A DNA stretch of 60,517 nucleotides. It comes from Melioribacteraceae bacterium (GTDB taxonomy: Bacteria > Bacteroidota > Ignavibacteria > Ignavibacteriales > Melioribacteraceae). The translations under genes were made by a program, and so were the position numbers. The stretch spans positions 1 to 60,517 of the forward strand of contig BQMY01000122.1 in NCBI GenBank assembly GCA_022181065.1, read 5' to 3'. Under the pieces are notes generated by a model, which saw only the letters and a list, made by a program, of their open reading frames with translations, had not been told where the DNA came from and did not search any database. This document shows positions 18,169 through 27,093 of the stretch, in pieces (the first letter of the stretch is position 1; every line of letters begins with the position of its first letter).

Positions 18169-18717
18169 TTGAACTACATCGATTATATTTTGGTCGTTTT
18201 TTTAGTGATCGGTTTTTTACTCGGTTACAAAGACGGACTTATTAGAAAGCTAATTGGTTTGCTGGGTTTCATTCTAGCATTGTTCCTGGCATTTCAGTTT
18301 TCTACAGAAGCGGGATTATTTCTTCAGCCTGTATTCAGCGAGGATATTTACCTGTCTGAATTGGTTGGCGGGTTTGTAATATTTCTTTTGATAATATTTG
18401 TTGTTTCAATCCTTAAAAGAGTTATTCACCCAACGGATAAAGTAAACAAATTTGTTAACCAGATCATTGGCGGACTTATCGGGGTATTGCAAATGGTTTT
18501 TTTTATTAGCGGGTTTCTACTCTTTTTGAATCTGTTCAGCATACCTTCAAAAGAAACGAGAGAAAACTCTTTGTTATTTACCCCTGTGTATAAAGTTATA
18601 CCCACCACACTCGAATTCGTTTTCGGGAGTAATTCTGTGGTAAAAGAATATATGAAAGAAAGTATAGAACAACGTGATATAGAAGATAAGATTTTGGAAG
18701 AACCGGAGAATGATTGA
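18169..18717 (+). CDS. CvpA-family membrane protein
   Basis: Inner-membrane protein of 182 residues with four hydrophobic segments: YILVVFLVIGFLLGYKDGL, LIGLLGFILALFLAF, GGFVIFLLIIFVVSIL and VLQMVFFISGFLLFLNLF. The first segment with D(Y)ILVVFLVIGFLLGYKDG is the family signature. CvpA proteins are linked to colicin V production and envelope stress tolerance, mechanism unclear. TTG start. Its 3' end overlaps mutS2 by eight bases (ATGATTGA). Confidence 0.83.
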   Translation: MNYIDYILVVFLVIGFLLGYKDGLIRKLIGLLGFILALFLAFQFSTEAGLFLQPVFSEDIYLSELVGGFVIFLLIIFVVSILKRVIHPTDKVNKFVNQIIGGLIGVLQMVFFISGFLLFLNLFSIPSKETRENSLLFTPVYKVIPTTLEFVFGSNSVVKEYMKESIEQRDIEDKILEEPEND

Positions 18718-21073
18718 TTTAAATACTCTACAAAAGTTAGAATTCGAAAAAGTACTATCACACATTTCAAAATATTGCAGCACCGAAAGAGGGAAAGAAA
18801 TAATCCTCCGCTCAAAACCGATTGATAATATCAACAGGATTCAACAACTAGGTAACAGGGTTTCGGAAGCTAAAAATATCCTCATCGATAATGATATCCC
18901 GCCGTTAAGCTATATTCAGGATCTCGGACAGACTTTATCCCGGAGCAGGGTAGAAGGAACAGTTCTGTCAAAAGAAGATATCCTCGCAATATTGAACCTG
19001 GCAGAGATATCACGAAAAGTTTACCAGTTTTTCAGGGATAAAAATGAATACAGGCTGAAATCGGACCTTACTGATAATCTTTTCCTCGATAAGGTTTTTG
19101 AACATCATATAAGAGATGTATTTGATGAAAACGGGGAAGTAGCCGACAGAGCCTCAACTAAACTGGCTGAGATTAGAAGGTCGATAAAAGATAAAAATGA
19201 TTCACTTAGAAAAGTCGTTAATCACCTTTTAAAAAAATTGAGTGAGTCTGCTTTAGTACAGGAAGAATATTTCACTCAAAGGGATGGCAGATTTGTTCTT
19301 CCGGTTAAAGCTTCATTTAAGAGACAAGTAAAAGGATTTATACATAGTGAATCTGCAACGGGTCAGACAGTCTATATCGAACCCGAGGAAACACTTGAAC
19401 TCAATAACGATATCCTTTCACTTTCGTTTGCGGAAAAAAGGGAAGTAGAAAGAATTCTCAGAAATCTCACAAAAAAAATCGGCACTGTAAGTCACGAACT
19501 TGCGGCATCTCTGGCAATCCTTGCTGAAATTGATTCCTCTTTCGCTGCGGCTAAATATTCTATCGAAATTATAGGGAGTTTCCCAACAATCGATGATAGT
19601 AAAGCGTTTGAAATTCTTAATGGAAGACATCCGGTACTTGTAAAAAAATTGGGCAGGGAGAAAACTATCCCGCTCAATCTCAAAATCAAAGAAAATAAAA
19701 TTGTACTGATTACCGGTCCGAATGCCGGTGGTAAAACTGTTGTACTCAAAACTACGGGATTGTTGACAGCTATGGTGCTTTCCGGATTCCATGTTCCGGT
19801 AGATCCTGACTCAAATTTCCATTATTTCGATCAAATACATATCGATATCGGTGACCAGCAATCAATAGAGGAAGATTTAAGCACATTCAGCAGTCATCTG
19901 ACCAACATCAAAAAAATCATAGATTCTTCTCATGCTAAAGGGTTGGTGCTCCTCGATGAGATTGGTACAGGTACCGATCCGGCGGAAGGTTCCGCATTGG
20001 CAATTGCTATTCTGCTGAAACTTTATAATAATGGTTCCACAGTTTTGGCTACTACGCATCATGGTAATGTAAAATTAATTGCGAACGAACTTGAGGGTTT
20101 TGAGAATGCATCAATGGAGTACGATATTGAAAACCTGAATCCCACTTACAAGTTCAGGCAGGGCATGCCGGGTTCCAGTTACGCGTTTGAAGTAGCTGAA
20201 AGAATAGGATTCAGCAAAGAATTCATCGGCACTGCCAGGGAGTATGTAGATACAGAAAAATCAAGGATTGAGGATTTTCTTGTTGAGCTTGAACAGAAGG
20301 CAAACGATTACAGATTGAAGCTGAATGCGGCCGAACGCGAAAACTCCAGATTGAAGGGTCTGGCAAACCTTTATGAGGATAAAGTAAACAAACTTGAAAA
20401 ACAGAAAAAAGATATACTTGCAAAAACGAAATCTGAGGCAGAGAGTTATCTTAGTGAGGTAAACTCCAAAGTAGAAGCGGTTATAAAAAATATTCGTGAA
20501 TCTAACGCTAAAAAGGAAGTTATTGTCAACGAAAAGAAGACAATTTCAGAATTGAAGGAAAAAACGAAAAAACTTATTACTCCTTCGGTTGAAAAAAATA
20601 AAAAAAGCTCAACAAAAAAGGAGCTTAAATCAGGAGATTTTGTTAAATTAAAAAATACTGATACAAAAGGTACGATTTTAACGATTGATACCTCAAAAAA
20701 TAAGGCTATATTGAATGTTGGTTCTTTAAAACTTCAGGTAAAAGTTTCTGAACTTGAACATTCCGAACAACCGAATAAAAAACCTGATGCATCATCTGGT
20801 AGAAATGTTTATTCTTACAGACCGGAAATCAGTAGTATCAGATTGGATCTGAGAGGAAGAAGACCTGAAGAAGTTGATTTTGAATTAACAAAATTTTTGG
20901 ATGATGCCTTTGCTTCAGGAACATTGCGTGTTGAAATATTACACGGAAAAGGGACAGGAGCTTTGAAAAGAACCGTGCAGGATTTACTTAAAAATAGTGA
21001 TCAGGTTAAAGAATTTTATCCTGAAAAAATTGAATTTGGTGGTGACGGCATCACTATTGTAGAATTGAACTAG
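18710..21073 (+). CDS. mutS2: MutS2 family ATPase with Smr domain
   Basis: DNA- or ribosome-associated ATPase of 787 residues, usual length. Core and clamp helices occupy about 1-325. Walker A TGPNAGGKT lies near residue 334 and Walker B LVLLDEIGTGTDPAEG near 411. A long charged coiled coil covers about 510-620, and the C-terminal Smr domain (about 710-787) has LDLRGRRPEE and HGKGTGALK, the two Smr active-site motifs. MutS2 proteins suppress recombination in some bacteria and act as collided-ribosome splitters in others; sequence cannot choose. It lacks the mismatch-binding N-terminal domain of MutS. Confidence 0.96.
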   Translation: MIDLNTLQKLEFEKVLSHISKYCSTERGKEIILRSKPIDNINRIQQLGNRVSEAKNILIDNDIPPLSYIQDLGQTLSRSRVEGTVLSKEDILAILNLAEISRKVYQFFRDKNEYRLKSDLTDNLFLDKVFEHHIRDVFDENGEVADRASTKLAEIRRSIKDKNDSLRKVVNHLLKKLSESALVQEEYFTQRDGRFVLPVKASFKRQVKGFIHSESATGQTVYIEPEETLELNNDILSLSFAEKREVERILRNLTKKIGTVSHELAASLAILAEIDSSFAAAKYSIEIIGSFPTIDDSKAFEILNGRHPVLVKKLGREKTIPLNLKIKENKIVLITGPNAGGKTVVLKTTGLLTAMVLSGFHVPVDPDSNFHYFDQIHIDIGDQQSIEEDLSTFSSHLTNIKKIIDSSHAKGLVLLDEIGTGTDPAEGSALAIAILLKLYNNGSTVLATTHHGNVKLIANELEGFENASMEYDIENLNPTYKFRQGMPGSSYAFEVAERIGFSKEFIGTAREYVDTEKSRIEDFLVELEQKANDYRLKLNAAERENSRLKGLANLYEDKVNKLEKQKKDILAKTKSEAESYLSEVNSKVEAVIKNIRESNAKKEVIVNEKKTISELKEKTKKLITPSVEKNKKSSTKKELKSGDFVKLKNTDTKGTILTIDTSKNKAILNVGSLKLQVKVSELEHSEQPNKKPDASSGRNVYSYRPEISSIRLDLRGRRPEEVDFELTKFLDDAFASGTLRVEILHGKGTGALKRTVQDLLKNSDQVKEFYPEKIEFGGDGITIVELN

Positions 21074-21079
21074 GGGATA

Positions 21080-22576
21080 ATGATAAATAAAGTTCTTATT
21101 GTTAATCGTGGTGAGATCGCGGTAAGAATAATTAAAGCTTGCCGTGAAATGAAAATTCTCTCCGCTGTAATTTACTCGGATCCTGATATTGATTCTCTTC
21201 ATGTCAGAGCAGCAGACGAAGCATATCGAATTGGTCCGGCTCAAGCCAGTGAATCATATCTTCACATACCTAAAATTATTGAGCTCGCGAAAGAGATCAA
21301 TGCCGACGCGATACATCCCGGATATGGTTTTCTATCTGAAAACGCCGCCTTTATCAGAGCCGTTGAAGATGCGGGAATTACCTTTATAGGACCCGGTTCA
21401 GACGCTGTTTTACTGATGGGTCAAAAAACCGCCGCAAGAACATTGATGAAGTCGAGTGGTGTACCTATCGTGCCGGGTACAACTGAACCAGTTCGCACGG
21501 TGGACGCGGCGATTAAAGCCGCCGAAGTGATTGGCTATCCGGTTATGATAAAAGCGTCTGCCGGTGGTGGTGGAAAAGGAATGCGGAAGGTATTTAATCC
21601 TCAGGAATTGCCGGATGCGTTCGAGAAGGCGAGTTCTGAAGCCAGGAAAGCATTCGGTAATGACGCTGTTTATATTGAACGTTTTATTGTAAATCCCAAG
21701 CATATTGAAGTTCAGATAATTGCTGACAAGTTTGGAAATTACCTTCATCTTTTTGAAAGAGAGTGTTCCGTGCAACGCCGGCATCAAAAAGTTATTGAAG
21801 AGGCTCCATCGATAGCTGTTGATGACGCCACCCGCGAAAAAATCACCTCAGCGGCTATATTGGCAGCGAAAGCATGTAATTATGTTAATGCGGGCACAAT
21901 TGAATTTTTGATGGATCGTGACAAAAAATTCTACTTCCTTGAAATGAATACACGCTTGCAGGTGGAACATCCGGTGACTGAAATGATCACAGGTATAGAT
22001 CTTGTTAAAGAGCAGATCAAAATTGCTTCGGGTGAAGAACTAAGCTTTACACAGGAGGATGTGACCAAAACTGGCCATGCGGTTGAGTGCAGGGTTTACG
22101 CAGAAGATGTAGATAATAATTTCGCTCCCTCAACAGGAAAAATAATCCACCACAGAATGCCATCCGGTCCCGGGATACGCATTGACAGAGGTATTGACCT
22201 TCAGACTAACATTTCTGTTTATTACGACCCAATGCTATCAAAAGTTATTGCCTGGGGTAAAGACAGGGAAGAGGCAATTGTACGACTAAAAAGAGCATTA
22301 TCGGAATATCAAATAGCAGGAGTAATTACAAATATTCATTCTCTGAGGTGGATATTAACCAATGAAAAATTTATAGACGGCTCATTTGATATTAACTTCA
22401 TTGAGAACGAATTTTTACCACTGGTTCCTGAAAAATGGAAACAGGGTAATAGCGATGAATTAAAGTTCTGGGTTTCAGTTCTTGGAGCATTGCTCAAGCA
22501 TGACGAAACAAAACTCAAAGCTAACCCGGTAAATTGTACTTCAACAAATAAATGGACGAGTTTACGTTATGAATGA
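21080..22576 (+). CDS. accC: Biotin carboxylase subunit of an acyl-CoA carboxylase
   Basis: ATP-grasp enzyme of 498 residues that carboxylates biotin on the adjacent carrier protein. Seen: the N-terminal domain MINKVLIVNRGEIAVRI, the glycine-rich ATP loop KASAGGGGKGM, and the catalytic block EMNTRLQVEHPVTEM with the bicarbonate/biotin residues. The length is longer than a minimal AccC (about 450) and suits propionyl- or acetyl-CoA carboxylase alpha subunits without the carrier. A GGGG ribosome site precedes the ATG. The stop overlaps the carrier gene by eight bases (ATGAATGA). The carboxyltransferase subunit is not in the window, so the acyl-CoA substrate is undetermined. Confidence 0.93.
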   Translation: MINKVLIVNRGEIAVRIIKACREMKILSAVIYSDPDIDSLHVRAADEAYRIGPAQASESYLHIPKIIELAKEINADAIHPGYGFLSENAAFIRAVEDAGITFIGPGSDAVLLMGQKTAARTLMKSSGVPIVPGTTEPVRTVDAAIKAAEVIGYPVMIKASAGGGGKGMRKVFNPQELPDAFEKASSEARKAFGNDAVYIERFIVNPKHIEVQIIADKFGNYLHLFERECSVQRRHQKVIEEAPSIAVDDATREKITSAAILAAKACNYVNAGTIEFLMDRDKKFYFLEMNTRLQVEHPVTEMITGIDLVKEQIKIASGEELSFTQEDVTKTGHAVECRVYAEDVDNNFAPSTGKIIHHRMPSGPGIRIDRGIDLQTNISVYYDPMLSKVIAWGKDREEAIVRLKRALSEYQIAGVITNIHSLRWILTNEKFIDGSFDINFIENEFLPLVPEKWKQGNSDELKFWVSVLGALLKHDETKLKANPVNCTSTNKWTSLRYE

Positions 22577-23069
22577 TTTTGTTGTAACAATTTCGGATGA
22601 AAAAAGAACTGTAACAGTCCTCAATGAAGATACAGTGGAATTTGACGGTAATAAACATCCCGTTAAACTTTCTAAAATAAATAATCATGTTTATCTCCTT
22701 AAAATAGGTAATAAGGTATATGAAATAACCACCGATAAACTTGATAAAGACAAATTTGGTTTTCTTATCAACGGTCATTATTTCGAAACGACTGTAAGAA
22801 CCAAATTAAGTGAAAAAGCTGCAGAATATTTAAAAAATAAACGTCTTGAATCCCACCAGGATAACATATCAGCACCAATGCCCGGATTACTACTCAAACT
22901 TATGAAAAAAGTGGGTGATAAAGTTGAACAGGGCGAATCGGTTGCTGTACTCGAGGCTATGAAAATGGAGAATGACCTTAGATCCCCCGCAAGTGGTATC
23001 ATAAAGGAAATTCTCGTTGCTGAAGGCGCCTCAGTTGAAAAAAACCAGGTAATCATCAATATCGAATAA
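22569..23069 (+). CDS. Biotin/lipoyl carrier protein of an acyl-CoA carboxylase
   Basis: Carrier of 166 residues. The C-terminal half is a biotinyl domain with ISAPMPGLLLKLMKKVGDKV and LEAMKMEN, biotin being attached to Lys132. The N-terminal half (about 1-80) is a beta-rich segment like the BT-type linker found between carboxylase and carrier in propionyl-CoA carboxylase alpha chains. So this pair looks like a PccA-type alpha subunit split into two genes. It is translationally coupled to the biotin carboxylase. Confidence 0.92.
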   Translation: MNDFVVTISDEKRTVTVLNEDTVEFDGNKHPVKLSKINNHVYLLKIGNKVYEITTDKLDKDKFGFLINGHYFETTVRTKLSEKAAEYLKNKRLESHQDNISAPMPGLLLKLMKKVGDKVEQGESVAVLEAMKMENDLRSPASGIIKEILVAEGASVEKNQVIINIE

Positions 23070-23142
23070 TCTTTAAGTTGATTATTTTAAATGTAAATAC
23101 TTATATTCTAAAATTCATTTTCATTAAAATGGAGGTTTTGTG

Positions 23143-24390
23143 TTGAATAGTGTTCGATTCTTTACAATTATCACATTTCTAAGCTTTTCGCTAATATATG
23201 CGGGCGGCTTCCAAATCAACGAGCATGGTGCCAGAGGTATGGCAATGGCAGGTGCTTTCACAGCTATCGGTGGTGACGCTTCTGCTGTTTACTATAATCC
23301 GGGTGCTGTTGTTAATTTAAATTCTACCCAGATCATGGCAGGTGCTACACTTATTAAACCAAATGCCGGATTCAGAGGACCCAAACCCGCGATAGATGAA
23401 TACAAAGTAAAGGATAAGTTTTTTAATCCTGTAAACTTTTATATCACTCACAGTTTCTCTAAAGATTTTGCGGTGGGTTTCGGAGTGAACAACCCGTACG
23501 GGCTTGGTACATTTTGGGATGAAAACTGGGTTGGTCGTTTTCTTGCGATTGATACAGAAATCAGAACTTTTTTCTTTACTCCCGTAGTTTCATATCGCGT
23601 TACAGATAATTTGTCAGTTGGTGCCGGTATATCGTATGCATATGGCGATGTACTGATAAAAAGAAAAACACAATTGTTACCAACAGCATCTGAAGCTACT
23701 GTTAACCTTGAAGGTGATGGTACAGGAATTGGTTATACCGCAGGTATACTTTATCAACCAACAGAATGTTTGTCAGTTGGGGTATCATTCAGAAGTAGTG
23801 TTAAATTTGAGTTTGAAGGTGATGCTACTGCTGAAGCACCCGCTCAATTTGCCGGTTTGGTTCCGACTGGAGCAATATCCGCACCATTGGAAACTCCTCA
23901 GAACCTGACTTTTGGTCTCGCTTATAAGGTTATGGATGAATTAACCGTATCAGCGGACTATCAGCATATCGGATGGTCCAGCTATGATAAACTCGAAGTT
24001 ACATATGAAGAAGTGACCGATCCATCAACAAGAGTAATATCTTCTGATAGAAATTATGAGGATACATATATTCTAAGATTTGGTGGTGAATATTTACTTT
24101 CTGACAAATTGGCTTTGAGAGGTGGATTGTTATATGATAATAATCCGGTTTTGGAAGAGTACGCCGAACCTACACTTCCTGATTCAGACAGATTAGGTTT
24201 TAACGTTGGTTTTGGCTATTCATTTACCAACAATCTTACTTTTGATGTTGCCTATTTATATTTGAGATTTGATGAAAGAGATATAAACAATTCCGAAATC
24301 TCATATCGTGATGGTGATGCACCGTTCCTTGGCGTTTACAATTCCAGTGCTCATCTGTTTGGCGTTAACTTTTCTTATAAATTTAATTAG
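23143..24390 (+). CDS. Outer-membrane transport protein, OmpP1/FadL family
   Basis: Outer-membrane barrel of 415 residues for hydrophobic compounds such as long-chain fatty acids. After the signal peptide the mature start GGFQINEHGARGMAMAGAFT is the FadL N-terminal hatch, followed by DASAVYYNPGAVVNL, the family's NPA-type loop. The rest is beta-strand rich and ends in aromatic F-K-F-N. I prefer the TTG at 23143, seven bases after GGAGG; an in-frame GTG at 23140 adds one residue. It is 17 bases upstream of the SGNH lipoprotein gene, a plausible functional pair, esterase plus importer. Confidence 0.9.
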   Translation: MNSVRFFTIITFLSFSLIYAGGFQINEHGARGMAMAGAFTAIGGDASAVYYNPGAVVNLNSTQIMAGATLIKPNAGFRGPKPAIDEYKVKDKFFNPVNFYITHSFSKDFAVGFGVNNPYGLGTFWDENWVGRFLAIDTEIRTFFFTPVVSYRVTDNLSVGAGISYAYGDVLIKRKTQLLPTASEATVNLEGDGTGIGYTAGILYQPTECLSVGVSFRSSVKFEFEGDATAEAPAQFAGLVPTGAISAPLETPQNLTFGLAYKVMDELTVSADYQHIGWSSYDKLEVTYEEVTDPSTRVISSDRNYEDTYILRFGGEYLLSDKLALRGGLLYDNNPVLEEYAEPTLPDSDRLGFNVGFGYSFTNNLTFDVAYLYLRFDERDINNSEISYRDGDAPFLGVYNSSAHLFGVNFSYKFN

Positions 24391-24407
24391 TAGCGGGGTG
24401 ATTTAAT

Positions 24408-25868
24408 ATGAAGTTCAATAAAATATTTGTTTTATTTATTTCTGTGTTACTTATAGCTCTTGTTGGCTGCGAGGACAGAAGTGATCTAACCGCTCCTGAA
24501 GCTCCCAACACCGGTACCGCAGATTTTTCTTCATTTGTGTCTATTGGTAACAGCCTTACCGCAGGCTTCGCCGATAATTCTCTTTATGAATCAGCGCAGG
24601 TTTATTCCTTTGGTAACCAGATCGCAGAAGCTGTTGGCGCACAGTATGTACAGCCTCTTGTCAGTGATCCCGGTTTACCCGGCAGGCTGGAAGTAGATAG
24701 GTTCATCATTCAGGATGGCAGTATTGCGAGTGTTGTTTTGACACAAAATACAGGTTTGGGTGCAGCTCTCAATTCATCTCATGCAGCACCATTTAATAAC
24801 CTTGGTGTACCTGGCGCAATTCTTTACGATCTTGTTGATGAAACCAGTTTCGCTCAGAAAGCGGTTGATAGAGGAAATCCTTATTTTCAGCTTGTTTTAA
24901 GAGATGCTCAGTTTGGCGCGTCTATCGTTAAACAGGCTGCTAACCTGTCACCAACTTTTATTACTATGTGGATTGGTAACAATGACGTTCTGGGTTATGC
25001 AACCTCCGGTGGCACAAGTGGAACTGACGCTACAGGAAAACTACCTACTGATTTAACAGTATTCTCCGCGCTATATAATCAGGTCGGCGCGGCACTGGCA
25101 GCTACCGGTGCAAAAGTTGTTGTCGCTAATATTCCTGATATCAACGCGATTCCATTTTTTAATACTGTCGGACCTCTTGTGGGCGTCACAATTAAACCAT
25201 TGATTGATGCCGGACAGATAGCAGGAGTTTATTATCAGAAACATGGTGAAACTGTCGCTTCCGGATTAGCTGATTTTAACACTCTTGTTAGTGGAGCTAT
25301 AAAATTTACTTTAGTAGGTACTGAATATGCCTCTTTGATTGGTCAGCCTGGTGGTAAGTTTTATGTTGACTATGGTTATCCTGCGCTTCCTGCGGGTATT
25401 GACACAACTCAACCATTCGGACTTCATCCCCAGAATCCATGGCCGGATGCATTTACTCTTGATGCGGATGAACAGTCAACTATCGCGACACATGTTGCGG
25501 GATTTAATAGCACAATTTCTTCAGTTGCAACAAATAATAACTTTGGATTAGTAGATGTTAATTCAATTTTCGGTCAGATTAAAGCCTCGGAAGCAACCGG
25601 TGGAACAACTATTGACGGTATAATATTTACCACTCAATTCTTGTCAGGCGGCTTATTTGGTCTCGACGGAGTTCACCCAACAGCTCAGGGACAGGCAGTT
25701 GTTGCCAACGAATTTATTAAAGTGATAAATTCGAAATGGAGTGCTTCAATTCCACATATCAATGTTTCTGAAATACCGGGTACTATCTTTTTAGCCAAAA
25801 CAATAGAAAAACACCCGCATCTGATCCCGATATTCGAAAATCTCAAACTTGAAGATTTTACTTTCTAA
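24408..25868 (+). CDS. SGNH/GDSL-hydrolase family lipoprotein
   Basis: Lipoprotein of 486 residues. Signal peptide with lipobox LVGC. The SGNH blocks are present in order: block I FVSIGNSLTAGF with the nucleophile Ser, block III WIGNND with the Asn, and block V DGVHPTAQG with the catalytic Asp-His pair. An esterase or lipase-like activity at the cell surface is expected. It sits directly behind the FadL-type porin, so released fatty acids could be taken up by it; that link is inference. A strong terminator follows. Confidence 0.88.
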   Translation: MKFNKIFVLFISVLLIALVGCEDRSDLTAPEAPNTGTADFSSFVSIGNSLTAGFADNSLYESAQVYSFGNQIAEAVGAQYVQPLVSDPGLPGRLEVDRFIIQDGSIASVVLTQNTGLGAALNSSHAAPFNNLGVPGAILYDLVDETSFAQKAVDRGNPYFQLVLRDAQFGASIVKQAANLSPTFITMWIGNNDVLGYATSGGTSGTDATGKLPTDLTVFSALYNQVGAALAATGAKVVVANIPDINAIPFFNTVGPLVGVTIKPLIDAGQIAGVYYQKHGETVASGLADFNTLVSGAIKFTLVGTEYASLIGQPGGKFYVDYGYPALPAGIDTTQPFGLHPQNPWPDAFTLDADEQSTIATHVAGFNSTISSVATNNNFGLVDVNSIFGQIKASEATGGTTIDGIIFTTQFLSGGLFGLDGVHPTAQGQAVVANEFIKVINSKWSASIPHINVSEIPGTIFLAKTIEKHPHLIPIFENLKLEDFTF

Positions 25869-25870
25869 AT

Positions 25871-25898
25871 AAAAAGCCGTGCCCGGCACGGCTTTTTT
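25871..25898. terminator. Bidirectional-looking intrinsic terminator
   Basis: GCCGTGC at 25876-25882 pairs with GCACGGC at 25886-25892 around a CCG loop; flanking A and T runs extend the stem and give a T tract on both strands. It ends the FadL/SGNH operon. Confidence 0.92.
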
Positions 25899-25948
25899 CT
25901 TACCTGTATCAAAAACTACCTCAAATAATTAATGTAAATTTCTTTTCA

Positions 25949-25965
25949 AAATGTTATTTTGATAT
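25949..25965 (+). promoter_or_regulatory. Promoter-like 17-base element shared with the thiolase promoter region
   Basis: The 17 bases AAATGTTATTTTGATAT occur identically at 55597-55613, upstream of the thiolase gene. It contains TTATTTTG (25954-25961), one mismatch from the -7 consensus. It is 34 bases before the SPOR lipoprotein start and after a terminator, a fitting promoter position. No clear -33 TTG is seen. Confidence 0.35.
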
Positions 25966-25999
25966 ATTCTAACTTATCAATTAAAAAGATGAACTGGAA

Positions 26000-26416
26000 A
26001 TGCGAAATATTATACTACTCCTCCTGATTTCAATTATGATTTATGCGTGCTCTGCAAGCAACACACCTAAAGAAGATGAATCAGATGTTTATGTATTCGA
26101 CGATGTAACTACCGTAGAAACACCCGAAGTTAAGGAAGCACCCGTTGAAGAAATAGTCGAAGACGAAATTAAATACGATTATATTATTCAATTAGGCGCT
26201 TTTACTACAAAAAAACGCGCTGATGTTTTTGTTGAGGAAAACAGAGCAGACAGCAAATATCCCATGATGATTGTTTATGACGCGGCACTGAACTATCACC
26301 TGGTTCAACTTCCTGTTTTTCAGGAAAGGGAAGACGCTGATCGGGTTTTGAGAGATCTGCTCCTGAAAGAAGCATTCAAGGATGCTTTTGTTAAACCAAT
26401 ACCGGAAATGAATTGA
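26000..26416 (+). CDS. SPOR-domain lipoprotein
   Basis: Small lipoprotein of 138 residues. The signal ends in a lipobox (IYAC), an acidic linker (about 22-60) follows, and a SPOR domain fills about 62-135 (YDYIIQLGAFTTKKRADVF, then YHLVQLPVFQEREDADRVL). SPOR domains bind glycan strands stripped of stem peptides at division sites, so a septal envelope role is likely. The stop overlaps the next gene by four bases (TTGA). Confidence 0.86.
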   Translation: MRNIILLLLISIMIYACSASNTPKEDESDVYVFDDVTTVETPEVKEAPVEEIVEDEIKYDYIIQLGAFTTKKRADVFVEENRADSKYPMMIVYDAALNYHLVQLPVFQEREDADRVLRDLLLKEAFKDAFVKPIPEMN

Positions 26417-27093
26417 CTATTCCTCTGTATAATATATTGATTGCCGCAATAAGTGTAATTTATGTTTTCACGGTTGTGGCTATCATGGATTTTGCCGTAA
26501 AGAAAGGTTTTCCTTCCGATATTTCAAGAAAAGTTATTCATATTGCGGCTGGTTGCTGGCTCCTCTTCTGGTATTTCTTTGATGATAGCGATGTCACCAA
26601 ATATCTTAATATCCTTCCGGCCGCTATTTGGACAATTTTACTTCTTATTAAAGGAATTAGCGCATCCCCCAATGATGATGCAGTCAAAACTATGACCCGA
26701 AGTGGGGATAAGAAAGAACTGTTAAGAGGACCTTTTTACTTTACACTTGTAATGATAGTTTCCGGGACGTTTTTATATAAAACTGAAGCCGCCCTAACTG
26801 CAATCGGGATATTGGCATGGGGGGATGGCATGGCTCCTGTTGTTGGAAGCAGACTGGGAAAACTCAAATACAGCCTGGTTACAGAAAAAACTCTCGAGGG
26901 AAGTCTTGCTTTCTCAGTATTTGGTTTTTTAGGGGCAATGCTCTTTAACTATTTTATACTTGGAACTTATGATACAGAACTGATACTTATTAGTGTCATA
27001 GTTGCTACAATAGTAGAAGCTTTAAGTCCGAAAGATTTGGACAATTTACTCATACCGACCGCCTGTTTTATAATTTATTATTTGGTTTACTAA
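26413..27093 (+). CDS. SEC59/DGK1/VTE5-family membrane lipid kinase (dolichol/phytol kinase-like)
   Basis: Polytopic inner-membrane enzyme of 226 residues with about seven hydrophobic segments. Family motifs are visible: SRKVIHIAAG near residue 38, LAWGDGMAPVVGSRLG near 135 and TEKTLEGSLAF near 158, the CTP/phosphoacceptor region of dolichol and phytol kinases and of CdsA-like enzymes. In bacteria such proteins may phosphorylate prenol alcohols or diacylglycerol; the substrate is unknown here. TTG start in a TTGA overlap with the SPOR gene; the next gene begins on the base after its stop. Confidence 0.8.
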   Translation: MTIPLYNILIAAISVIYVFTVVAIMDFAVKKGFPSDISRKVIHIAAGCWLLFWYFFDDSDVTKYLNILPAAIWTILLLIKGISASPNDDAVKTMTRSGDKKELLRGPFYFTLVMIVSGTFLYKTEAALTAIGILAWGDGMAPVVGSRLGKLKYSLVTEKTLEGSLAFSVFGFLGAMLFNYFILGTYDTELILISVIVATIVEALSPKDLDNLLIPTACFIIYYLVY

